Assembly: GCF_030463535.1 (NCBI RefSeq)
Contig: NC_132896.1
Coordinates: 32,533,477-32,597,476, forward strand
Direction of reading: 5' to 3'
From: Salminus brasiliensis
Lineage: Eukaryota; Chordata; Actinopteri; Characiformes; Bryconidae
Length of the DNA stretch: 64,000 nucleotides
Shown piece after piece: positions 1 through 13,170 of this stretch. The notes under the pieces were generated by a model. That model did no database searches, was not told the origin of the DNA, and was given only the letters and a program-made list of their open reading frames with translations. The position numbers and the translations under genes were made by a program. Within the stretch, counting starts at the first letter, position 1; each line of letters opens with the position of its first letter.

Positions 1-1276
1 TGACTGATGAGCAAAAGGCCATGAGATTGATGACAAAGAGGGTTACGAAGCTTGGCATTAGACAGGGAGATTTCCCATAGGCCACATCAACATGTGTTCA
101 GCCTCTTTAGACAATGCAAAAAAGCAGATCTGCTGTTTAGGAAGGAAGACTTTACATGGCCTGAAACATAAAACCCATCAATATTCAAGGCATTTTCTTA
201 AGGACCAATCGAACAGGTACTCTCTAGTTCTCAGATTTCTTCTCTAGTGTAGCAGTCGTGGCCTTTGAAGCATCATCTTTGGGTTAGTTGTCAATCATCG
301 CTAATTTCCCGTTACAACGCCCTGTCACGTAGACCTTAGACCTCACGCCTATTTTAGGCATTTCTTAAAGACTAATCGAACAGGTAAACCCTTTAAACAT
401 GAGTATTTAAAGTAGGTACACAAGATAATCAGTCTCTGGATGAATTACAGAGCCTGGGCTGTCCAGTGTATTTTCTGGCCATAAACTACAGCTTATTTCA
501 TCTCTGGTTTTGAAAGTTGTGGCTACACTTGCATTCGTGAGGTACTGCTGGTGTGGGTTTGTGGCTGTTTTTAATGGCCCACAAATGAAAAGGCTTTATC
601 ATTTCCTCAGATATTTACAATGTATTTTTGGTCTGTAATAATGCACTGTTTTAACAGTAAATAATTAAGTATTAAAACAGTAAATAATTAAAACAGTAAA
701 TAACAAAATATTGCATGTTCATATTAGAGATGCATTAAGATTAACATTTGTTTGGCTGATTCCATTTTCCAGTTTTTTATAAACATGACTGGCCATTTTT
801 GATTTTGGCCAATTTTCTTTCTTTCTAAGAAATCTGTGATTTTAAAAAGCTAAACTCGCTAAAGTTGCTACTATTAACACTGACTTAGTGGGTAGAATTA
901 AACCTGCTAGTCACCTCATTACATTTAAGTGTAAATGTGACCGGCGCAGAATTGCTTACAAGAGGCTGATTGACCACTGACCACTTGATCAGTGCATCTC
1001 TAGTTCATATAGTTTTAGATTGTTTAGCAAACTTTGTACTCTTTAGTTCTCTTTCTATTTTCTCTCAATTTTCTTCTCCAATGTAGCAGTTGTGGCCTTT
1101 GAAGCATCAATCACTGCTAATTTCCCACTAGGGTGCCCTGTCGGACAGGCCTTGGTTACTTGTCCTGATTCTGTATGGAGGCTAGAGCTACACTATTGCA
1201 GGCAGTAGCTTAGCTACCAATTTGCCAGAAGTGTTGGTCCCTTTGGGTTTTAGTTGTTAATCTCTCAATGGCCCAC

Positions 1277-1331
<55 letters not shown>

Positions 1332-2936
1332 ATACAAGTTAATGCTTCCTGAAATGCCTCCACACTCCTGGTTCTGGAGGTGTGTAGGTCCATCAGGGTG
1401 GGCACGCATGGTCTTGTCTGCAGATCTGCAGATGCGCTGCAGTTAACATGTTCTACACTTAGAGCCGAGTGATGTAGTTCTACAGATAGACTTCTCCGAT
1501 TGGCAGACTCTCATGTTACCAGACCTAGAAGGACAGCATGGCTCTGAGCGTGCACCACAAGGTTCTTCATCTGATCCCGGATCAGGGCATCCTTCTTTCT
1601 CCATTTCTTGCTAAAACATGGCACTTAACCTCAGACTGCTCAGGACTGACTCATTAATGCTCTTGTGTAACTCCATCCACTGTTCCACAGGGGTAATGCT
1701 CATTTCTCTCTGCTGGTTCTGAGCATGGTCGGGTGTTGAAGGCTGTGGTTGCAGCACGAGTTCTCAGCCTGTCAGTTCCAATCTTGTTGTCTCCACTTGC
1801 TGTGTCCTCGCAGTGACTGTGGGGGACATAATCCATTCTGACTCGCTGTCCTGTAGACACACAGAGACACAGCAACACCAGCAGACTGCTCACGCTTCTT
1901 GTCAGAAGGCATTATAACGGCCCTATTAGACCATATTCGGCTCTGCTGTCTGCGTATCACACTAATTATTGCAAAGCGCTAGACTCTTCGAAAAACGGGT
2001 TCTATACAGTACTGTTTAGGGGTTCTTTGACGGGTAACAACAGTGGAACAGGTGTCCAGTGTAACTGGCCTTCCACTCTGTGTAATGCTAGCCAATACAG
2101 TACTGGCGATTAGTGTTCTCCTCCAAGCGTATAGAGCTGTCCAGTGATGTGATCTTGCATTAGCAGCAGCTTGAAAGGTGTCTTGGTGGCATTGTGTGAA
2201 AGGAGGACGCCTACCTAGTGGGTGGGAATTGACTATAATAATAACAGACAATATTGGGAAGGTGTTGGACAATATTGGATGAAAACAAACCTCTTTTCCT
2301 TTAAAGAACCATATACAGGAGGTTTTCCATCTCACTTATTCCAGGCAAAGAACCATTTAAGCCTGTTTTTCTCTACTTATTGAGGTTCTAAATAACAGAA
2401 CTATTGAATTGTAATAGTTTTTTGGGGATTTTATGGCTGGGTTGTGTGTGGAAGTCACAGAATTTACTTCTATCTACATTAAAATCTGGCTTTTTTTGGC
2501 TGGACCTGGCAGAGTGGCCAGAGCTAGCCAGTCTAAAGTATAGCCTCCAAACAGGAGGGTAAATTTAACACAGTGTAACCCACCCAGTCAGAACAAGATG
2601 GACAGGAGTTCATATTCTACTGTATCCAGTATATTCAAGAAACTTTTTAATGCATTGATTTAACAGACTTAGTCTGTTACACTAAGCCCCACTAATTATG
2701 CTTATGATTATTATTAAATTGTGCTCCATTCTCCCTGTATTACTTTTTTTTATTAAGTTTTATCTTTTAAAATGTTGTATAATATAATTTCTATCTTTAA
2801 TAGTATCAAAAAATACGAATAAATTAAAACACTGTAATAAAGAATAGCATACATTTTAGTGTAGAGTAGCATAGCCTTAAGGCACCCTTTACACATGCAT
2901 TATGGACATCCCTTGGTATCCCTTGCTTACAGTTTC

Positions 2937-2976
<40 letters not shown>

Positions 2977-2978
2977 AG
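1..2978. other. Upstream region of the beta-type nicotinic gene; no gene recognised
   Basis: AT-rich DNA without a convincing exon. It holds two related copies of a block of about 90-100 bases (about 236-340 and 1069-1155), an AG microsatellite at about 1277-1329 and traces of the AAAGGTTCTT-type short repeat near 2020-2360. The missing signal-peptide exon of the receptor gene should be here or further upstream. Confidence 0.5.
2939..2972. repeat. (TG)n microsatellite abutting an acceptor site
   Basis: About 17 TG units run directly into TTTTAG, the acceptor of the receptor exon at 2979. The tract replaces the usual polypyrimidine tract. A (CA)n tract (about 3129-3176) follows the donor of the same exon. 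Confidence 0.9.
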
Positions 2979-3130
2979 CCGTGTTGTGTGCAGAAGTAGA
3001 GGAGCGGTTAATCAATTACCTGCTTTCTCCTGAGCGCTACAACAAGCTAATACGACCAGCTGTGAACAAGAGCCAGCAGGTGACCATTGCCATCCAAGTG
3101 TCTCTCGCTCAGCTCATCAGTGTGGTGAGT

Positions 3131-3162
<32 letters not shown>

Positions 3163-6100
3163 GACACACACACACAACAGCTGGGTCACAGGTCTGTCAG
3201 TAAACAACCACAGTAAAATAAATAAATAAACAAATAATAATTGCTAACATAATGGCTAACTCAGTTATGCAGAAGGGTCATTCAAGCGAAGGTTTCCATC
3301 CGCTGCGTTAGCCACATTAACTACCATATTTCAGTGACGTGTCAGCGTTGTTAGCCACATTAGCACATTAGCTTTTCCTAGTTTTATTAGGTTTCATGCT
3401 AAGAGCTCACTTTTGCATATCCATATAACCACATAATGACAGGTGTTTGCTTTCAGAATGAGAGGGAGCAGATTATGACCACTAACTGCTGGCTCACTCA
3501 GGTAAGACCTGCATGCCCTGGAGTGTGTAAGTGTGCCACATCTTGGATGTGACTGTGTTGAAGTGTGTAGAGATGCTGAAAAGGAGAAATGCTGTGAGTC
3601 TGCCTTGCGTTGCAGGTGTGGAACGACTACCGATTGATGTGGGATCCAGAAGAGTATGAAGGAGTCCGAAAAGTTCGCCTTCCGTCCCGGCACATATGGC
3701 TGCCGGACATTGTCCTCTACAATAAGTAAGTATGAGCATGTTATTGCATTATATGCAATTCTGTAGTGACAAGATCTAGTGTATAAATAAATATAAGCCA
3801 TTAGGGTGCACTTTATAGATCGAAAAAAGTATTGGGATGCCTGCTCGTTCGTTGAGAGTTTCTCCTGCTTTTGTTGGAGTAACTGTCTCTACTGTCCAGA
3901 GAAGAAGCCTTTCTACTAGATTTTGAAGGAGCATTGCTGTGAGGAGTGTTAATGAGATCAGGATGTTGGATGATCTCCACCCTCATCATCCCCAACTCCT
4001 CAACTTATCCTAAAAGCATTGCATGGAGCTCCACCATCCTTCCATCATTCCAGAGAACACAGTTCCTCCACTGCTCCACAGCCCAATGCCCACCGCTCAT
4101 CTAGCCCACCGCTGGCATTAGGCAGCATAGTGCCAGGAGGTTCATGCACATCTGCTCCAGAGAGTCCTATTCTATTGGCTACACTTCTCTACAGGGACTA
4201 GACAAGCTATGTGTGTGTGTGCATTTGCACATCTGTGACAGCAATGGGTGCAACTTAATAAAGTAGCTTGATGCGTTTATTAGAAGGGGTGTCCACAAAC
4301 TTATCTAATTTAATGGCTGTGTGGACAGTGAGTTCATATTCACTTCACATTCTGTATCAAAGTATCAACAGGTTTGAGTCTGCACTGCTGTGTGTATTCT
4401 GTTCGTTTCAGAGGTTGGATAATGGTCTTCATATAATAAATATCAAATAAAATATCGAATAGAAATCTATTACTGGTGGATCACAGATCACAGTTACCCT
4501 TACAGCAGTATAGTGTGCACAGAAAGTCGATGTGGGGGTGTTAATGATGAAGACTGAGTGAAAATCACCACAGTAAGTGTGACTCAGCAGAAGAGTAGAC
4601 CTGAAGACTGTCGGAGAAAGCACCCTCAAGTGTTTGTGCCCAGACACATTTTCCGAACTGCTTTGGAACATCATGTGAGATAAAGCAGAGCCCCTGTGCA
4701 GTGGCAGCGTGTGATCTGACCTTCCTGAAGGAGAGTGTGTTTGGGACACTCAGGGGTTTCCACAGAGATTAGGGTTACATTAGTGCAGTGGGATGAGCAG
4801 GAACACACTCACAGTCTTCCACAAGGGCTTCAGTGTCTCTTTTATTTATTTTAGAGGGGGTGAGGAGAATCTGATGAATCAGATAGCTGGCTAACAGTGA
4901 AGCAGATGCTTATGAGGTCCGCTGTTGACCAGATTCTGGCCGGTTGATCCCAGCAGTTTTTACTATTTAGGTCTTCACCCATAGCGCACATGACCCCAAA
5001 TGACTTTTCCAACTGCAACTAATGCAAAGCCATTGAACAGCTTAACATGCTTGGAGGAGAATCCTATACAGTCCTACACAGGCAGAGATGCAGCAATGCT
5101 AGCATCCAGAAGGACCACGCCGGCTGAAACCTAAGCTCAGGTGCGTTTTTACTCAGGTGTGAAGGCAGCTTGGGAATTGCGTGGCATTGTGGGAAATGTA
5201 GTTCACTAGCTACAGTGTGACAGTAGCAAGTTGGTCCATTTAGCATCACTGCCTGTTTAATAATGGGTCTAACACGTATCTAAACACAGTCACGTTACTT
5301 ACAGAATCGCTTAGCAAGGTGCTAGCTAGCGTATTAGCTATTAGCTGTCCAGCGAACCAAAGGACAGGTGACTAAAAAGTGATTCATGAAATACAGCGTC
5401 AGCACGGCGGACACAGTCGCAATATCGCTTGTTGAAACCCAGGGTCACACTTAAATGAATGCATTTTAGGGGGTGGTAGCATGGTTGCGTTTCAGGTGTG
5501 ATAGCAGGTAGTCCCTTGTTGGTGTGGCGCAACAGATGATGCCACTACCTGCCACTAAGCTACCACACCATGTGGCTACTGGGGTTCGATTTCCAGTCTG
5601 GGTGACTATGCTGCACTGCACCAATAAGAGTCCTTGGGCAAGACTCCTAAAACTGCATTGGTCCACCTCTGTAATACTAGTAACCTTGTAAGTTGCTCTG
5701 GATAAGAGCGTCAGCTAAATACTGTAAATGTAGGTGTAGTCCCGATGAGTGAGATCAAGGGTGATTGGGGGCACCTAAACATGCTCTTCCACCAGTCTGC
5801 AAACTGTTGGCTCCCAGTCCAGCAGTGTTCAGCAGTATCTTCCTCATGTTGCTTCTCAACCAATTATAAAAGGTTACTTTACCAGTTCACCAGGGGACAG
5901 ACGTGAACAGGTGTAGGGTTGGGTCATTTCTAATTAACATATTTATAGAATTTACATTCCTCAATTCCTCATCTAGTGGTAGTGTGTAAAATCAGTGGAT
6001 GAGTGGTTATACTGTGGCTTCTCTATTATACTTCACCTCTAAACTGTGGTTCTGGCTTTCAGTGCTGACGGGACATACGAGGTGTCTTTCTACTCCAATG

Positions 6101-9100
6101 CTGTTGTGTCCAGCAATGGCGAGGTTGCCTGGTTGCCACCAGCCATCTACAAGAGTGCCTGTAAAATTGAAGTGCGGGACTTCCCTTTCGACCAGCAGAA
6201 CTGCACGCTCAAGTTCCGCTCGTGGACTTACGACCACACTGAGATCGATATGATCTTGTTGTCAGACTTTGCCAGCCGGGACGACTTTAAGCCAAGCGGC
6301 GAGTGGGACATCATCTCCCTGCCTGGCCGCAAGAACGAAGACCCCAATGACGAAACGTACCTGGACATCACATACGACTTCATTATAAGGCGCAAGCCCC
6401 TGTTCTACACCATCAACCTCATCATCCCATGCGTTCTCATCACATCTCTGGCCATCCTGGTCTTCTACCTGCCTTCTGACTGCGGTGAGAAGATGACCCT
6501 GTGTATCTCAGTTCTTCTGGCCCTCACTGTCTTCCTTCTGCTCATCTCCAAGATTGTGCCGCCAACCTCCTTGGCTGTTCCCCTCATTGGCAAGTACCTG
6601 ATGTTCACCATGGTCCTGGTGACCTTTTCCATTGTCACCAGTGTTTGCGTCCTGAACGTCCACCACCGTTCTCCAAGCACACACACCATGCCCCCTTGGG
6701 TCAAGGACTTCTTCCTGCACCGCTTGCCCACCTTCTTGTTCATGCGAAGGCCAGGAACGTCCAATATGCGGGAGAAGTTCCGCCGTAAGCACCAGCAGCG
6801 GTCGTTCTCGGAGATGCCCGCTAAAGGAGATCAGGACGCTTCCGACTCCACATTCTTTGTGAACGAGGACTCTGCCAAGCACATGGGCTGGAGGACCACT
6901 GACCTGCCAGAGAACTCAGAGCTCCGCAAGCGACTGGCGGTCAAGTGTTCGGTGGACGTGGAGGAGGCCATGGAGGGCGTAAGATACATTGCTGACAAGA
7001 TGAAGAGCGAGGATGATGACGAAGGAGTGAGTACTGAATTATTTGTGGATTCGGTCATATTGTGCTGTTTCTAATCTGCCTTAAATAACTAGCTTTAGAA
7101 GATAAGCAGAGTTGTCACCAAGCGTCTGCATGCTTAATTATTCATTGAGGCACAAGCAGTCTGACTTTGTAAATATTATAGAGGACTGCATTGCAGATGT
7201 CGAGTTCAGGAGTTGCAGAGCACGAACACTTGATTGCTGATTGCTGAAAGACTAAACAATGGAAAGAAGATCCAGACATTCCTTACTTGTCTACATGTCC
7301 ATGCATACTTCCGAAAATGTAAAAAATAGCATTTTTAGGTTTCAGACATTGAGACCCAGGATGGAGATTTCTCAAAACCTTTTTGAAGATGGATGGGTAA
7401 AATATTTAAATAACCAACATTGCTTTGGTAGATCCCCCGTTAGAACATTCAAACAGTGTGAATGTAAACTCAAAGGTACAACTAGGTTGTGGTTAAATAA
7501 TACATATATTGAAGATGATTTACATGGCACTAAGTTTTTGATCACATGCTTGTACATATCATCACAATAATAACTTTGCCATTTTTGCTGCATTAATGTA
7601 ACATCACAAACTTCACCTAATTAAGGCTTTTTTATTGCAGAATGAATTGCAGTGAATGGATGCAATGTCATATTTATAGGTATAGGTAATGGTATATGGT
7701 ACAATTAGGTAAAGGTACTAAAAAGCCTCCCTTTATGGGGATATTTAAATCTAAGTATTGCTAACCCCTTAAATCCTATTCAGAGATTTCCAGACCCTAC
7801 TGATGCGCCGGGATCAAGGTTGGGAACTACTGCCATTAGTCCTCCATTCCTCACTGTACTAACTACATACAGTACCCCCCCCCCCAGTATTGAGGAATTT
7901 ATAGTAGTATTAAGTCTTATATAAAACTTTAGTATGATTAACTACATATAGTATACACTTATCAGCCATAACATTAATACCACAGACAGGGAAAAGGGGT
8001 GGGATATATTAGGCAGCGAGTGAACAGTCAGTTTTTGAAGGTGATGTGTTAAAAGCAGAAAACATGGTAAAGCATAAGCTGACCTCAGTGCTGAAGGCTG
8101 CAAAAGCAGGTTACCAGGTTCTGTGTTGTTAAGTGTGACTATGTACTGGCTGGGATTTTATATATGTCTGTTATAATTCACATATGATTATAATTAATGG
8201 TGTTTTTCTACTAAATTTTCTGTAAATGTCTTGTTTCTTATCTGAATTTGAATTAGGATGTTTGACTTTTGAATTGTGCGTTTTTATTTGGCACCATTGC
8301 AGCAAGACATGTGACTAATTACTAAGAAAAAAAAATTGTTAATTGTTAGTATGGACATACAGCATTATATAACTCCCCACATGTTCAATTACAGATAATT
8401 AATGTAATTTTACATACACTTTGTACTTTAAGAAAACACTTTACTGTATAAATAATTTAGTAATATTTCTATAAAAAATAAAAAATGCAATGTGTAATTA
8501 TTGGCATACTACTTAAGCTGGCTTGTTAGTTTACAGATAATATCTGTACATTTACAGAGTTTTGTATACAATACAATTAAAAAAAAGAAAGAAAAAAATT
8601 ACAGTGTACAGAACTGAGACACTTTGACAGGGGTTAAATTGCGATGGCTAAACGACTGGGTCAGAACATCTACTAAACATCAGGAAATTCTTGTGGGGTG
8701 TCCTCGTTATGCAGTGGTCAGTACCTACTAAGAAAGGTCAACCAGTGAACCGTCAACAGGATCATCATGGGCACCCAAGGCTCTTTGATGCAATCCATGG
8801 AGGTCCCACTACATAACTTACAGGACTTAAAGGATCTGCTGCTAATGTCAGTCTTGGGGCCAGATACCACAAAACACCTTCAGAGGTCTTGTGGAGTCCG
8901 GTCAGATCTGTTGTGACGGCACAATAGGGACCAATGTTACTCTATTTTAGGCAGGTGGTGTTAATGTTATGGCTGATCGGTGCATACATCCCGAAGTTGT
9001 AACACTGCCTCTCTTTTGCAGATCATTGAGGACTGGAAATACGTGGCCATGGTAATAGACCGGCTCTTCCTGTGGATCTTTGTGTTGGTGTGTGTTGCTG

Positions 9101-9171
9101 GAACTGTTGGCCTCTTCATGCAGCCTCTCTTCAATAGCTACAACACTCCTATCATGGACAACACGGAGTGA
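2979..9171 (+). CDS. chrnb5: Neuronal nicotinic acetylcholine receptor beta subunit (beta-5, beta-2/beta-4-like), 5' exon not found
   Basis: Ligand-gated cation channel subunit of the Cys-loop family. Exons 2979-3124, 3457-3501, 3616-3725, 6063-7026 and 9022-9171 (stop TGA 9169-9171) have GT/AG borders and join in one frame; the 45 and 110 bp exons are the sizes typical of this family. The first exon opens in phase 1, so a signal-peptide exon must lie upstream and was not recognised. The Cys-loop runs from the Cys at 6160-6162 to the Cys at 6202-6204, enclosing [12 protein letters not shown]1 to M3 follow in the 964 bp exon ([29 protein letters not shown] with Leu at M2 9', [20 protein letters not shown]), then a long cytoplasmic loop; M4 is in the last exon ([18 protein letters not shown]). 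No vicinal Cys pair is seen, so it is a beta, not an alpha, subunit. It resembles beta-2 and beta-4 about equally. Its place beside chrnb3 suggests beta-5, which I recall as lost in mammals. The subunit class is sure; the beta-5 label is inferred. Confidence 0.85.
3806..4320. mobile_element. Interspersed non-autonomous DNA transposon-like repeat
   Basis: It starts around AAAAAGTATTGGGATGCC and ends around GGGGTGTCCACAAACTTA. Related copies lie at about 18570-18950 and 29065-29460, with traces near 12098 and 12895. Shared landmarks are TTTTGTTGGAGTAACTGTCT, GGAGCTCCACCATCC and CAGAGAGTCCTATTCTATTG. Multiple diverged copies without coding capacity fit a non-autonomous element; I could not assign the superfamily. 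Confidence 0.65.
5518..5735 (+). mobile_element. tRNA-derived SINE, copy 1
   Basis: It starts GTTGGTGTGGCGCAACAG, has a pol III B-box-like GGTTCGATTTCC, and ends TAAGTTGCTCTGGATAAG...GTAAATGTA. A closely similar copy is at 15861-16082. It lies in an intron of the beta-type nicotinic gene. Confidence 0.75.
7955..8985. mobile_element. Non-autonomous Tc1/mariner-type element in the last intron of the nicotinic gene
   Basis: The left end contains ATCAGCCATAACATTAATAC and the right end contains the inverted match TTAATGTTATGGCTGATCGG. Inside are degraded pieces typical of a Tc1-like transposase gene (GGCTAAACGACTGGGTCAGA; GGACTTAAAGGATCTGCTGC) with most of the transposase missing. Relatives lie at about 38828-39280, 42880-43220 and 47130-47360. 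Confidence 0.8.
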
Positions 9172-10033
9172 CACACACACACGCATATACACACACATAC
9201 ATACATACATGAAAAGCATCTGCTCTCTCCACATTCTGAAACCTACAGCTCAGCCTGGAGCAAAAAGGCTTACTCACTCTTTGAACAAGCAGATCAGCAC
9301 AGGGATCAAATTACAAGGCCTCAGCATTATCACTCCTCACTACACACTGAATTCTCCACACCTCAGAGGGCTGTAGACCACACACTGGGCACAACCGAGG
9401 GACGGGAACATAGCACTTGACACAAACTCCAACTAAAATGTAAACTTGGACTCTTCTAAAACTCTTCTAAAGGCTTGCACTATGCCCCTATACACCACCT
9501 AATCCTGCACCCCGGTAATAATCCCTAGCCTCAACACATGCTCTTCATAATTAACTGTCCCGGCTGAGCCACCAATATACCAATACCCCAACCCCATCTA
9601 AATGACAGTAAACACATGCACTCACGCTAGATGCTGGGACACAGCTGAGCCATCGTTTTGGTTGTTGCCATGCATCAAAAATCTAACAGTTTATTGTTTT
9701 GGCAGTGACCTCCCTGCTAGGACACATTCCCTCTTAAAAATAAAGGTGCTGTGAAGGGTTCTTTGAGTGATACTGTAGAAGAACCTCTTCTTTTGTTTTT
9801 GTAAAGGAGCTGTGAATGTGAGGAACCTGCAAAGTGGTAAAGAACCATCACTTTTAAGATTCTTTTGGTAGCAAAATGATTCTATAGGCCAGGGGTGCAC
9901 AGCTCCAGTCCAGTTAGAGAGCCGATCTCCAGCAAAGTGTGGTAGGTGCTCTGCTCAAGCACATTCACCTTGTCTGGTAATTGACTGGTGACTGGTTGGA
10001 TCAGGTGTGTTTAGAGATATATATGTATATATG

Positions 10034-10085
<52 letters not shown>

Positions 10086-10325
10086 CTAAACTTGGATGTT
10101 CTGTTCAGTAAAGCGTTCAGCAACGTTTCAATATAATAAAATACGATAAGCACTAAATACACACAATACACTCTTCACACCTCTCTGAGAACATTCTGGG
10201 GGCGTGGTCTTAATATTCTAATTAACATACATGACTGACAGCCCCAGATCACTGGCCACTGTTTTTTTAGCTTCTTACTCAGAACTGCACTGTTGTGAGG
10301 TTCTGATATCCTCAGTGTTACCAGC

Positions 10326-10388
<63 letters not shown>

Positions 10389-13000
10389 CTCGAGCGTGGA
10401 TAGGGGGAGTGGCTGCCCTTCGCACCCCACCATCCCTCACATCCGGTGCCTGTCACTTCTAGGCAGCGGATCTCCCCCGCTATGGTGCTGGGCCGTCTAT
10501 ATATGGGCCTCTTGTCTGGCGTGGGACATGAGGGGTGGCAGGGCATGCAGGGCAGCTGCTCCCCAGTCGAATCTCAATTGTTTTTTAGGCTCCCAGAGGC
10601 TTTAAAGGTTCTTCACTCTTACGCCTCTATTCCAAAAATGGTTCTTTATGGAACCCAGAATGGTATTTCTGTGGCATCGCTGAAGAAACCTTTTGTAGCA
10701 CCTTTAGTATTCAGTTTTCTTTGCGTTCGGCTCCTGGAGGATGTGCCATACACAGAAATGTGACCTATACTAGATGCAATACTCACACAGTTGCTCACTC
10801 GCATTCACAAATTCACACTCTTCCACACAGTTGCAGCCACTGAAGCGTTGTTAACGGAAAGGGCCTGGCGTGAACCCCTGACACCATGAACCATGAAATC
10901 TCACTCCAGCAGCGACATGCCAGCATACCTCAGGACTGACGGCTCCATTTTCAAGACGTGTGTGTTTTTGAACTTTCTGGGGAATTTTAGCCTGGCATGT
11001 TTTTATAAGCTACTGTAAAAGAGAAGCTTCTCTGTCCAAAGATACAACTATTTATATACTCAAATATTCAAATGCAAATATTACACACTCACATGCATGC
11101 ACTGTACGCACCTGCACTCTCCTGTCTGTTCTCTCCCTAGTTTGGGTTAAACCATGCATTTTTATTTGGTTAAAAATACGTATTTTTCCAGATTGAATGA
11201 CAGCATTGATTTATTTATCATGACCAGATGATAAGTTGATGAAATGGAATGTCTCTAGGAGTTACAGAATTACTGAATAGGACGTACTGAATATGTAGAT
11301 GATGATATCATATGACCTTGTTATCGCATTATATAAAAAAATAAATAAAGTATTATAATATGCAAATCCTGCAAAATATTCAATTAAAGTTGGTGTCAGA
11401 AGTGCTTTTATTGCCTGATTAAAGTTCACCTGAGGATAGGTAAGTGTGTTGTTTAAATTTCAGGTGTGTGTTTGTGTATCTGAGTGCATGTCGGTCATCA
11501 TATACCTGTGTAACCCTTTTTTAACCCTTTAAACTTCCAGGCTTCCATTCCTCACTATGAATAACCCAGCTTGTCTGACCTGCTTTTTTTGTACTATTTT
11601 TTAACCCTTTATTGAATTAATCATCAAATAATTGCCAGAAACTGCAAATTCTGGAGTGTTTATTTAACTCCCGATCATCCCGATTTATCTGTAGCATGTA
11701 ATATTTTATAAATATTATATTTATGTATTTATTTATTGTTTTAAGTATTTATTTTGTAATTGAATTGAATTATTTAACATTATATTACATTTAATTATTT
11801 AACTTCTGATCAATTATTTTAAACATTTAAATTAATTAAATATCACTTTAATTCCCTCATATACTCTTAATAAATTTACTCAAGTCATTCTTAACTTTAA
11901 CTATATTTCATTGTTTAATATATAGAGAGATTTTGTAATTATTATTAATTATTTATCAAATATGTATCAAATAAATATAAATAAAATTATCATGTTATTT
12001 ATTCCATAAATTCCAAGTCGGAACTATGATAATTAATAAGAAATTCACCTAATCAGTGTTTTCAGAAACCATTAATGTTTTTATGTACACTATAAGTCCA
12101 GAAGTTTGTTTCTACATTCTTTCTAAAATCAAGGGTATCAGCAGGGACTTTGTCCATTTTTCTGCTCTAGATCTTGAAACACTACTGTGAGGATTTGATT
12201 GCAGCCAGTTACATGAGCATTCAAGTCAGGTACTGATGTTGGATGATTGGTCCTGGATCACATATGCAAACTCATTCCAAAGGTAGACATTTGGCATTGG
12301 ATATGATGACCTCAGGTTGCTTCAGAGGGTCATGTTACACTAGCCGAAACAAGCCAGAACAGAAAACCCAAACCCCGGGGTTTATTTGGCCTTGAAAATG
12401 TGGAGATGGGCTGAGGTGTAAGGCTGATGTTTGCAGGGATCAGGGTTAAGTTTGGCACTGTTTAATCCTGTCTTTCAGGAATGTTTTAGTTAGCTGTTCC
12501 CTCCTAGCATCTCCTGCCATTTGGATTGGCCGGATGGAGACGCTGGGGGCAGGGGAGTGCGCAAATGGAGGGAGGGATGCCTTATGAAATATTTAAATCA
12601 TTGAATATTTTAAATCTATGAATATTTAAATCATTTTCCGGTCTGTCGACCCCTTATCTGTGTGCAAGGGCCTGCGGTGATGTGCAGAAGATGATGATTC
12701 AATTATTATTACTGTTATTCAACTGTTCCTTCATGTGAGTAAGTATAAACAGCATATTTCTGTATAAGGAATTGTATTTCTTCTTCTATTCTATTTATCA
12801 GTGAGAAAAACAACAAATACACTATGTTTGTGGCAAAAAGGCCCAATTAAAGGAGGAGAGGATTTATTTACACATACTTTCCTCTAAACAGGGGTGTCCA
12901 AACATTTGAATACCACTGTGTCATATCAGTATTAGCAAATAATTGATTTAAACAGAAATCATTGATATTCTGGTGCTCAGAGTGGCTCTGTGGTCTAACA
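9172..13000. other. Intergenic region after the beta-type nicotinic gene
   Basis: No gene seen. It presumably begins with the receptor 3' UTR. Contents are CA/CATA repeats at about 9172-9210, the short AAAGGTTCTT-type repeat at about 9728-9895 and 10580-10735, two (TA)n arrays (about 10036-10080 and 10328-10386) and a very AT-rich stretch at about 11330-12060. Confidence 0.6.
10328..10386. repeat. (TA)n microsatellite
   Basis: About 29 TA units. Similar arrays are at about 10036-10080, 45990-46053, 46086-46131, 46883-46942, 54280-54342 and 63073-63111. Confidence 0.95.
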
Positions 13001-13009
13001 TTATGACCC

Positions 13010-13170
13010 AGGGGTCGTGAGTTCAAATCCCAAGCCATCCCACTTTGCCATCAGCAGCCAGAGTCTGAGAGAGCACAATTGCTGTGCTCTCTCTCTAGGT
13101 GGGTAGATGCCACTCTCTCCTCTCATCACTGTCATCAAAAATAGGTGGATTGGGAGTACCAAACTGGGAG
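13010..13170 (+). mobile_element. SINE-like repeat with tRNA-like head
   Basis: AGTGGCTCTGTGGTCTAA and GTGAGTTCAAATCCC resemble pol III A and B boxes. The body CAGCAGCCAGAGTCTGAGAG and the GAGCACAATTG that follows it recur at about 35640-35665, where the copy extends to about 35940. Confidence 0.6.

Noticed and set aside
1654..1893. Minus-strand open frame with a signal-peptide-like start (SSLLVLLCLCVSTG)
   Set aside because: No matching downstream exon, no recognisable domain and a GTG start. It is probably chance in repeat-rich DNA.
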